From the NCBI RefSeq assembly GCF_026015985.1, contig NZ_CP110389.1, positions 6,604,001 to 6,668,000 of the forward strand: a DNA stretch of 64,000 nucleotides, in the 5' to 3' direction. This document shows positions 57,044 to 64,000 of this stretch, piece by piece. Each line of letters starts with the position of its first letter. The stretch's first letter is position 1. The notes under the pieces are model-generated. The model was not told the DNA's origin. It worked only from the letters and a program-made list of their open reading frames with translations, and made no database searches. The translations under genes and the position numbers were made by a program. This DNA is from Rhodopseudomonas sp. P2A-2r. Lineage in GTDB: Bacteria; Pseudomonadota; Alphaproteobacteria; Rhizobiales; Xanthobacteraceae.

Positions 57044-58017
57044 CCCGCGGCCTGGCGCGCGAGTTCGCGACGGCGCTCCATGGCGCGCAGCACTTCGCGC
57101 AGGCTGAACAGCGCCAGCGCCAGCATGAACGGCGTGACGTGATAGATCAGGCGGAACAGCAGCAACACCGCCAGCAGCGGCTCGTTATGCTCGCCACCCA
57201 GGCCGACCAGGATGGCGGCGTCGAACACGCCGATGCCGGCCGGCGAGTGGCTTGCGAAGCCGAGCAAGGTCGCGGCGATGAACACCACCACGACGCGGGC
57301 GAGTTCGACATTCATGTCGGCGGGAATCAGCACATACATGGCCAGCGCCGCGGCGCCGAGATCGACGATACCGATGCCGATCTGGATGAAGACGTTCTTG
57401 CCCGAGGGCAGCGGCACCGACCAGCGCCGTGCGCCGAACAGCCGCGCGCTGTTCCAGGTCCAGGCGATATAGAGCGCGAGCACAAGCAACATCGCCCCGG
57501 CGATCATCTGGTTGACCTGCGGTGAGACATGATCGATGCGGCTGATGGCGTCGGGCGCATAAAGGATGCTCAGCCCGAGTGCCGCGAGATTGCCGAGCCA
57601 GAAGGTTAGCCCAGTGAGAAAGCAGATCCGCGCCACATTGGCGACGGTGACGCCATGGGCGGCATAGATGCGATAACGAATCGCCGACGACACCGGCAGC
57701 ACGGCGCCGGTGCCGTGGGCGATGGGATAGCTGGTGAAACTGGCCAGCGCCGCCACGCAATAGGGAATGTCGCGGCGGCCGATCAGGCGCAGTGCAAGGA
57801 GATCATAGAGCGTGAGGCTGGCATAAGAGAGAATCGTGAAGAGCACCGCCAGCACGATCTGCAGGGCCGGCGTCTGCCGGACTGCGGCGAGCACCTGGTC
57901 GAGATCGACGCCCTTGAGCGCCCGCGCCAGCGCCATGAACGCGACCACGGCGATGACCAGGCTGACCAGCATGCCAAGGCCGCGCCAGCCCGCGCGCTTG
58001 CGAATCACCCCGATCAC
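57040..58017 (-). CDS. UPF0104 / lysylphosphatidylglycerol-synthase TM-type membrane protein
   Basis: 325 aa with about eight TM segments (for example MLVSLVIAVVAFMALARALK; VLAVLFTILSYASLTLYDLL). Family marks are LASFTSYPIAHGTGAVLPVS and the C-terminal GFASHSPAGIGVFDAAILVG. It lacks the soluble LPG-synthase catalytic domain, so it is likely a lipid-flippase-like or uncharacterised member. Converges on btaB (4-base overlap), and a Pho-box-like motif lies about 100 bases upstream, hinting at a joint role in lipid remodelling. Confidence 0.85.
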   Translation of the reverse strand: MIGVIRKRAGWRGLGMLVSLVIAVVAFMALARALKGVDLDQVLAAVRQTPALQIVLAVLFTILSYASLTLYDLLALRLIGRRDIPYCVAALASFTSYPIAHGTGAVLPVSSAIRYRIYAAHGVTVANVARICFLTGLTFWLGNLAALGLSILYAPDAISRIDHVSPQVNQMIAGAMLLVLALYIAWTWNSARLFGARRWSVPLPSGKNVFIQIGIGIVDLGAAALAMYVLIPADMNVELARVVVVFIAATLLGFASHSPAGIGVFDAAILVGLGGEHNEPLLAVLLLFRLIYHVTPFMLALALFSLREVLRAMERRRELARQAAG

Positions 58018-58112
58018 CTTTTGCAGCGCACGCAGCAGATTTCTCCCTTGGCCAAACCGCGCGAATCACGCACACGATTCGCGCCCCGTTCAGGGTCGAT
58101 CTGTTGACACGT

Positions 58113-58131
58113 TGACGTGACAGTCGCGTAA
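58113..58131 (-). promoter_or_regulatory. Second copy of the Pho-box-like motif
   Basis: Minus strand: TTACGCGACTGTCACGTCA, sharing 16 of 19 bases with the motif between btaA and btaB. The half-site CTGTCAC is a good Pho half; the second repeat is poor. Oriented toward the membrane-protein gene starting at 58017. Confidence 0.4.
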
Positions 58132-58257
58132 AACGCTCGTCCAAACCGCGCAGTTCGTGACCTTCCCCACGAAAACAAGATACCGGCGCAATATGGTCGC
58201 ATCACCTTCATGGTCGTTGCCTAGAGCCGTGCTGCACGAACTCAGAACTGAAAGACC

Positions 58258-58479
58258 ATGACCGCAGATATCGACGACCAACTGACAATCGAACAATGGA
58301 CGGCCCTGAAGGCGCTGCGCCCGACAGGACCGGCTTCCGCCAAGCTCGGCGGGCACATGATCGAGCAACTGATCGCGCTCGACCTGGCGGCGATCGCCGA
58401 CGGACATCCCGTGATCACCACCGAAGGCCGCAAGGTGGTGCTGCGCGGCTCACCGCGGCTGTGGGATATGGCGGCCTGA
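58258..58479 (+). CDS. Small hypothetical protein
   Basis: 73 aa, soluble (LTIEQWTALKALRPTGPASA; HMIEQLIALDLAAIADGHPV; ITTEGRKVVLRGSPRLW). The pattern of a short helix-turn-helix followed by a wing suggests a winged-helix-like fold, common in small Bradyrhizobium hypotheticals. Ends 12 bases before the stop of the convergent UvrA-type gene. Function unknown. Confidence 0.65.
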   Translation: MTADIDDQLTIEQWTALKALRPTGPASAKLGGHMIEQLIALDLAAIADGHPVITTEGRKVVLRGSPRLWDMAA

Positions 58480-58490
58480 CCGCCATCCGG

Positions 58491-61026
58491 TCAGGCGCGA
58501 CCGCGGCGCGCCCGCTCCAGATATAGAGCAGTGCGGCTCTCCGGGGACCGCGCCACGTCAGCGGGTGTTCCTGACGCCACCACCGTGCCACCCTCGTCGC
58601 CGGCCCCGGGTCCGATATCGATTACCCAGTCGCTGGCTGAGACCATGTCCATGTCGTGCTCGACCACCACCACCGTGTTACCGGAGGCCACTAGGCCATC
58701 GAGCTGCCTCATCAACTTGTCGACATCGGACGGATGCAGCCCGGTGGTCGGCTCGTCGAGGACGTAGAGCGTCATGCCGCGGTGCGCGCGTTGCAACTCG
58801 GTGGCGAGCTTGATGCGCTGGGCCTCGCCGCCGGACAGTTCGGTGGCCGATTGCCCGAGCCGGATATAGCCGAGCCCGACCTCGCGGATCACGCCGAGCG
58901 AGCGCTGCAACGCGGCGTCATCCGCAAAGAAGTCGAATGCGGCATCAACGGTCATGGCGAGAACATCGGCGATCGACTTGTCGCGGATCCTGATTTCCAG
59001 GGTCTTGGCGTTATAGCGCGCACCATGGCAGGTCGGGCATGGTGCATAGACCGACGGCAGGAACAGCAGCTCGACGCTGACAAACCCCTCGCCCTGGCAG
59101 GTCTCGCAGCGGCCCTTCGCGACGTTGAAGGAGAACCGGCCGGCATCGTAGCGGCGGGCCTTTGCCTGCTTGGTCGCGGCGAACAGTTTGCGCACATGGT
59201 CGAACAGGCCGGTATAAGTCGCCAGATTCGAGCGCGGGGTGCGGCCGATCGGCTTCTGATCGACCACCACCAGCCGCTTGATGCCCTCCATGCCGGCAAC
59301 GATATCGCCGCCGAGTGTCTTGATGCCCTCCTCCTGCAGCGTGTCAGCGTCGTCTTCGACCGGCTCGCTGCGCTGGCCGAGCCGGTCGGCCACCGCCTCG
59401 ACTAGAAACTGGCTGATCAGGCTGGATTTGCCGGAGCCGGACACGCCGGTCACCGAGGTGAACACGCCGAGGGGAATGTCGACATCGAGACGATCGAGAT
59501 TGTTGCGGGTGACACCGCGGAGCTTGAGCCATTGTCGCGGCGGCCGCGGCAGCCGTTCTCGCCTGCCGCCATCGTCGAACAGATAGCGCCTCGTCTGCGA
59601 CGCCTCGATTTCGGCCAGTCCCGCGGGCGGCCCGCTGTACAACACGTCGCCACCGTGCGCGCCCGCACCGGGGCCGACATCGACGATCCAGTCGGCATGG
59701 CGGATAACGTCGAGTTCATGTTCGACGACGAACAACGAGTTGCCGGCGGCCTTGAGCCGGTCGAGCGCGCGCAACAGCGCCTCGGTGTCGGCCGGATGCA
59801 GCCCGGCGGAGGGCTCGTCCAGCACATAGACCACGCCGAACAGGTTGGAGCGCACCTGCGTCGCCAGCCGCAGCCGTTGCAGCTCGCCCGGCGACAGCGT
59901 CGGCGTACTCCTTTCCGGCGCGAGATAGCCGAGGCCGAGATCGAGCAGCACCGCAAGACGCGCCAGCAGGTCCTCAACGATACGATGAATCACCAGCGCC
60001 TTTTCAGGATGCGCGGCGGAGACCGTGTTCCGGGCGCCGGGAAAGGGCCGCAGCAGAGCGTCGAGCCGCTTCAGCGGCAGGCGCTGGAGATCGGCGATAT
60101 CGAAACCGGCGAATGTCACCGATAGCGCGTCCGGCTTCAGCCGCTTGCCGTGGCACACCGGGCAATTGCTTGACAGCATGAACTGCGACACACGGCGCTT
60201 CATCATCGCACTCTGCGTGGTCGCAAAGGTCTGCAGCACGTATTTTCGCGCGCCCGTGAAAGTGCCCTGGTAGCTCGGCTCTTCCTTGCGCTTCAGCGCG
60301 CGTCTGGTTTCTGCCGGCGTATAGCCGGCATAGACCGGTACCGTCGGCTGCTCGTCGGTGAACAGGATCCAATCGCGGTCCTTCTTCGGCAGGTTGCGCC
60401 ACGGCGTGTCGACGTCGTAGCCGAGCGTGACCAGGATATCGCGCAAGTTCTGGCCGCCCCATGCGGTCGGCCATGCCGCGATGGCCCGCTCGCGGATCGT
60501 CAGGCTGTCGTCAGGCACCATGGATTTTTCGGCGACATCATGGACGCGGCCGATGCCGTGGCAATTGGGGCAGGCGCCCTCCGGCGTGTTGGGCGAAAAC
60601 GATTCCGCATAGAGCAGCGGTTGTCCGCGCGGGTAATCGCCGGCGCGCGAATACAGCATGCGGAGCAGGTTCGACAGCGTGGTGACGCTGCCGACCGACG
60701 AGCGCGTGGTCGGCGCCCCCTTTGCTGCTGCAAGGCGACGGCGGGGGCAGGCCCTCGATCTCGTCGACTTCCGGAATGGACATCTGGTTGAACAGCCGCC
60801 GTGCATAGGGCGATACGGATTCCAGATAGCGGCGCTGCGCCTCGGCATAGAGCGTGCCGAATGCCAGCGAGGATTTGCCGGACCCGGACACGCCGGTAAA
60901 CACCACCAGCGCGTTGCGCGGGATGTCGAGCGAGACGTTCTTGAGATTATGTTCACGGGCGCCGCGAACGCGGACGAAACTGTCCGGATCGTCGAAATTC
61001 GGTTTTGCCGGCGTCCGCGCATCCAT
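58491..61026 (-). pseudogene. Class II UvrA-like (UvrA2) ATPase, frameshifted near the N-terminus
   Basis: About 845 aa if repaired, shorter than standard UvrA (about 940-950), as for class II UvrA proteins that lack the UvrB-binding region. N-terminal part from [13 protein letters not shown] (61026): [20 protein letters not shown] and [20 protein letters not shown]. Two lost Gs (plus-strand 60741-60742 and the ccccc run 60716-60720) then break the frame; restoring them gives [20 protein letters not shown]. Beyond that: zinc finger CPNCHGIGR..., CPVCHGKRL, first signature LSPGELQRLRLATQV, second Walker [20 protein letters not shown] and CPTCHGARY finger, [29 protein letters not shown]. Class II members protect against DNA-intercalating compounds rather than doing core excision repair. 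Confidence 0.9.
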
Positions 61027-61030
61027 CCGA

Positions 61031-61288
61031 TCAGCGCCTGCGCGCGAACGCCACGCCGACGACAAAGGCGACGAATAGCGACGCCAATGGCGCTTCGCGG
61101 ACAACCTTGCTCAGCGTATCGAGCGGCTTGCCGGGACGGCGGGCGTTATCCACCACGTCGCTCAGGCGATCCACGACATCGCTGAAGATCTCGCCGATCT
61201 CGCCACCGGTCTTGGCGGCTTCACGCGCTGTGGTCCTGACGCGCTCGGTAAAGCCGGGCTCGGCACCCATGAAATTGTTGTCGGTCAT
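61031..61288 (-). CDS. Small membrane-anchored protein, YqjD/ElaB-like layout
   Basis: 85 aa: a soluble helical N-terminus with [20 protein letters not shown] and a C-terminal TM segment ([20 protein letters not shown]). The amphipathic helix plus C-terminal anchor and RR end recall DUF883 (ElaB/YqjD) ribosome-associated membrane proteins; the match is in layout, not sequence. It lies 4 bases upstream of the UvrA2 gene on the same strand, so the two may be co-transcribed. Confidence 0.72.
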   Translation of the reverse strand: MTDNNFMGAEPGFTERVRTTAREAAKTGGEIGEIFSDVVDRLSDVVDNARRPGKPLDTLSKVVREAPLASLFVAFVVGVAFARRR

Positions 61289-61431
61289 CGCTGGCCTCGC
61301 GGTTGAGTGTGCCCGTCAATCGACCGGAACCGCGTTGGTTCCGCAAGGGGGCAGCCACACATTGTCCTTCCGGTGCGCGGGCGGCGTTGGCCGGACGTGA
61401 ACCTCAGCGCATCCAATCGGATTGGCGGGGA

Positions 61432-61510
61432 ATCCCGAGACGGGACGATGAACATGCCGAGATTCCGGGTTCGGTCGCGGCTGGCGCCGCTTCGGCCCCG
61501 GAACGATAGC
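61432..61510. repeat. Interspersed repeat, family C (copy 3)
   Basis: ggaatcccgagacgggacga near the left; gccgagattccgggttcgg then cgcttcggccccggaacgat at the right, inverted arms attccggg / ccccggaa. Between minus-strand genes. Confidence 0.55.
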
Positions 61511-61513
61511 TCG

Positions 61514-61835
61514 CTAGTCGCGGGAGTTGCTGCGCTGTGCAGCCTTGCCGAACTCGACGATGGTCTGCGGGGCCGGCAGGCGCAGGCGGCGGCCGTGCTG
61601 CAGATAGAGCAGCGCCAGCCGGGTCGGATCCGACAGGTTCCAGATGTCGAGCGCCGCGGCGCGCCCCAGCCGGGCGATGGGCAACCGATGGCCGATCACA
61701 TGGACGACGACCGGCGCCTTTGGCGTCTTCTTTGCGAATCCGGCCCTTGGGCGCGGCATTCTCATTGGCCGCGACCCGCCGGACGTGGGGACCGCGGCTG
61801 GTCAGCCATGACACAATGCGCAAGATGAAGGACAT
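61514..61835 (-). pseudogene. Small hypothetical protein, probably frameshifted
   Basis: Two frames each look coding. The first starts MSFILRIVSWLTSRGPHVRR at 61835 with the VAANENAAP motif typical of Bradyrhizobium small proteins. The second (GFAKKTPKAPVVVHVIGHRL to AAQRSNSRD) is open to 61514. The switch lies near 61740-61755 (coding gcgcccaagggccgg), where two missing Gs or one extra base would join them. A stand-alone start MRMPRPRAG at 61765 is the alternative. Function unknown. Confidence 0.5.
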
Positions 61836-61985
61836 CGGCGTTCTCTGCGCGATCGGTGTGGCGGCGGCAAGGCCGGACACGGTTTCGTCATATAACTTCG
61901 GCCGCCGTGGGTAAAGCCGCGCATCCGGCCGAAACGGCCGTCCTGTCTGCTATAGGTGGGGGACGAATCAGGGATCTTCCGCTGT

Positions 61986-63848
61986 ATGCCCGCTCCCGCT
62001 ACCCTCACCGCCCGTCTCCGGGAGTCCGATATGGCGCCCGATGCGCTGTCGATCCTGAACTCGGTATTCGGCCTGCCCGGCTTTCGCGGCGAGCAGGAAG
62101 CGATCGTCCGCCACGTCACCAATGGCGGCAACTGCCTGGTGCTGATGCCCACCGGCGGCGGCAAGTCGCTGTGCTACCAGCTGCCGTCGCTGCTGCGCGA
62201 GGGCTGCGGCATCGTGGTGTCGCCGCTGATCGCACTGATGCGCGATCAGGTCGCGGGCCTGATCGAGGCCGGCGTCAAGGCGGCGGTGCTGAACTCATCG
62301 CTGACATGGGACGAGGCCAACGAGGTCGAACGCCGGCTACTCGCCGGTGACCTCGACGTCCTCTATGTGGCGCCGGAACGGCTGCTGACGCCACGCTGCC
62401 TGACCATGCTCGGCCGCGCCAAGATCGCACTGTTCGCCATCGACGAGGCGCATTGCGTGTCGCAATGGGGCCACGACTTTCGCCCGGAATATATCGGCCT
62501 GTCGGTCATTGCCGAGCGCTTCCCCGACGTGCCGCGCATCGCGCTCACCGCCACCGCCGACGATCTCACCCGGCAGGAGATCGCCCATCGCCTGCAGCTC
62601 GACGACGCGCCGCGCTTCGTCGCCAGCTTCGACCGCCCGAACATCAAGTATCAGATCGTCGACAAGCTGAACGGCAAGACCCAGCTGCAGGCCTTCATCA
62701 ACGAATTCCATTCCGGCGACGCCGGCATCGTCTATTGCCTGTCGCGCGCCAAGGTCGAGGACACCGCCACGGCGCTGACCAAGGCGGGCATTCCGGCGTT
62801 GCCCTATCATGCAGGCCTCCCCGCCGATTTGCGCGCGCGCAATCAGGACCGCTTCATCAACGAGGACGGCATCGTGATGGTGGCCACCGTGGCGTTCGGC
62901 ATGGGCATCGACAAGCCCGACGTGCGCTTCGTCGCCCATCTCGACCTGCCGAAAAGCATCGAGGCCTATTACCAGGAGACCGGCCGCGCCGGCCGCGACG
63001 GCAAGCCGTCCGATGCCTGGATGACTTACGGCCTCTCGGACATCGTGCAGCAGCGCCGCATGATCGACGAATCCACCGGCGCCGAAGCGTTCAAGCGAGT
63101 GTCTATCAGCAAGCTCGAGGCGCTGGTGAGCCTGGCCGAGTCCACCTATTGCCGACGCACAACACTGCTGGGCTACTTCGGCGAGACCGTAACGGACGCG
63201 AAATGCGGCAACTGCGACAACTGCCTGACGCCGCCGCTGGTGAAGGATGGCAGCGTGATTGCGCAAAAACTATTGTCCACCGCCTATCGCACCGGGCAGC
63301 GGTTCGGCGCCATGCACCTGATCGACGTGCTGATCGGGCGCGACACCGACAAGGTCAAGCAGTTCGGCCACGACAAGCTCTCGGTGTTCGGCGTCGGCGC
63401 CGACCTCAGCGACAAGCAGTGGCGCGCCGCGATCCGGCAACTGGTGGCGCTCGGCCATCTGCGCCCCGACAGCGAGGCCTATAACGCTCTTACGCTAACC
63501 GAATCAGCTCGCGGCGTGCTGAAGGGCGAGACGCAAGTGATGCTGCGCGAAGAGGCCGCCGGTCCGCTCGGCAAGCGCGGTGGCGCACGACGGCGCGGCG
63601 TTCCGACGGCAAGCAACGGCGACGCCAACCCGGACCTGCTCGACATTCTGCGCGCCTGGCGCTCCGAACTCGCCAAGAAGACCAGCGTGCCGGCCTACGT
63701 CATCCTGCACGACGCCACCCTCGACGGCATAGCCACCGCACGCCCGACCTCGCTGGCGCAACTGCGCGGCATTCCGGGGATCGGCGACAAGAAATTGGAG
63801 CGTTACGGCACCGAGCTGATCGCGCTGGTGACGGCGGCGGCCGGGTAG
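61986..63848 (+). CDS. recQ: ATP-dependent DNA helicase RecQ
   Basis: 620 aa (E. coli RecQ 609). Motif [15 protein letters not shown], motif [21 protein letters not shown], motifs IV-VI with [28 protein letters not shown] and [10 protein letters not shown]. The zinc site [20 protein letters not shown] plus NCDNC, the winged-helix RQC domain, and a C-terminal HRDC domain ([20 protein letters not shown]) are all present. 3'-5' helicase in recombination and fork repair. ATG 61986 ([16 protein letters not shown]) is used; the frame opens at GTG 61956 and another ATG lies at 62031. Confidence 0.96.
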   Translation: MPAPATLTARLRESDMAPDALSILNSVFGLPGFRGEQEAIVRHVTNGGNCLVLMPTGGGKSLCYQLPSLLREGCGIVVSPLIALMRDQVAGLIEAGVKAAVLNSSLTWDEANEVERRLLAGDLDVLYVAPERLLTPRCLTMLGRAKIALFAIDEAHCVSQWGHDFRPEYIGLSVIAERFPDVPRIALTATADDLTRQEIAHRLQLDDAPRFVASFDRPNIKYQIVDKLNGKTQLQAFINEFHSGDAGIVYCLSRAKVEDTATALTKAGIPALPYHAGLPADLRARNQDRFINEDGIVMVATVAFGMGIDKPDVRFVAHLDLPKSIEAYYQETGRAGRDGKPSDAWMTYGLSDIVQQRRMIDESTGAEAFKRVSISKLEALVSLAESTYCRRTTLLGYFGETVTDAKCGNCDNCLTPPLVKDGSVIAQKLLSTAYRTGQRFGAMHLIDVLIGRDTDKVKQFGHDKLSVFGVGADLSDKQWRAAIRQLVALGHLRPDSEAYNALTLTESARGVLKGETQVMLREEAAGPLGKRGGARRRGVPTASNGDANPDLLDILRAWRSELAKKTSVPAYVILHDATLDGIATARPTSLAQLRGIPGIGDKKLERYGTELIALVTAAAG

Positions 63849-63851
63849 ACC

Positions 63852-64000
63852 ATGCGCATCCACTCGGCCGCGATCCATTATTTCGAGGCCGTGCGGCGTG
63901 CCGGGTCGATCCGCGAAGCCGCCCGCCGATTGAACGTGGCGTCCTCCGCGGTGAACCGGCAGATCCTGAAGCTGGAAAAGGAAGTCGGCGCGGCACTGTT
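63852..64000 (+). CDS. LysR-type transcriptional regulator, 5' part only
   Basis: 49 codons before the window ends. MRIHSAAIHYFEAVRRAGSI then REAARRLNVASSAVNRQILK is the LysR winged helix-turn-helix, with LEKEVGAALF at the edge. It starts 3 bases after the recQ stop, so it may be co-transcribed with recQ. The effector domain and target genes are outside the window. Confidence 0.88.
   Translation, partial: MRIHSAAIHYFEAVRRAGSIREAARRLNVASSAVNRQILKLEKEVGAAL

Overview
The window reads as a chromosomal segment of a high-GC alphaproteobacterium, most likely of the Bradyrhizobium/Rhodopseudomonas group (Nitrobacteraceae). The grounds are strong GC bias at third codon positions, proteins that resemble that group from memory (MutS, GlnD, RegB/RegS-type kinase, intracellular PHB depolymerase, MXKDX-repeat protein, BtaA/BtaB), a CtrA-type TTAA-N7-TTAAC site, a FixK/FNR-type TTGAT-N4-ATCAA site, and several families of short palindromic repeats between genes. 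No tRNA, rRNA, CRISPR array or prophage was seen; one complete IS5-type element is present.

Layout. 1-9 kb: the 5' part of a 3-oxoadipyl-CoA thiolase gene, mutS, a membrane protein, an OsmC-like protein, glnD and a small CusF-like periplasmic protein. 8.9-18 kb is a signalling block: a TRAP-type binding protein, a chemoreceptor and two tandem paralogous hybrid histidine kinases; three of these four carry a one-base frameshift. 18-24 kb: a DUF1304 membrane protein, a branched-chain-type ABC binding protein, an MXKDX-repeat protein and penicillin-binding protein 1A with a CtrA site upstream. 23.4-31 kb: a YgjP-like metallopeptidase, PHB depolymerase, an ABC-2 exporter pair, a RegB-type redox kinase without adjacent regulator, an MFS transporter and a DUF938 methyltransferase. 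31-37 kb: small lysine-rich or acidic proteins, then a tight ABC ATPase / FtsX-like permease / Tat-exported AttH-CrtC-like operon. 36.7-43.8 kb: a second ABC binding protein, htpG, a PRC-barrel protein, small proteins, an unusual soluble receptor (MCP tip followed by a C-terminal Cache domain) and an intradiol dioxygenase. 43.8-49.4 kb: Nudix hydrolase, denD plus a beta-hydroxyacid dehydrogenase, a NitT/SsuA-type binding protein and an IlvD-type dehydratase. 49.5-54.4 kb: a frameshifted chemoreceptor, a PAS-PAS-AraC regulator and the IS element, inserted exactly at that regulator's stop codon. 54.5-58.5 kb: RidA, divergent btaA/btaB (betaine lipid synthesis) and a UPF0104-type membrane protein, with a shared Pho-box-like motif upstream of the lipid genes. 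58.5-64 kb: a frameshifted class II UvrA, small proteins, recQ and the start of a LysR regulator.

How the genes work together. Three sets look functional as units: the Att-like exporter with its secreted partner; the betaine-lipid set, probably phosphate-controlled; and denD with the neighbouring dehydrogenase and perhaps IlvD in sugar-acid breakdown. Four solute-binding proteins occur with no transporter membrane subunits beside them, two of them next to sensors. Five genes are each broken by loss of one base (two bases in uvrA), every time a G of the coding strand and mostly in a G run. This pattern looks more like read or assembly error than gene decay and should be settled before these genes are called pseudogenes.
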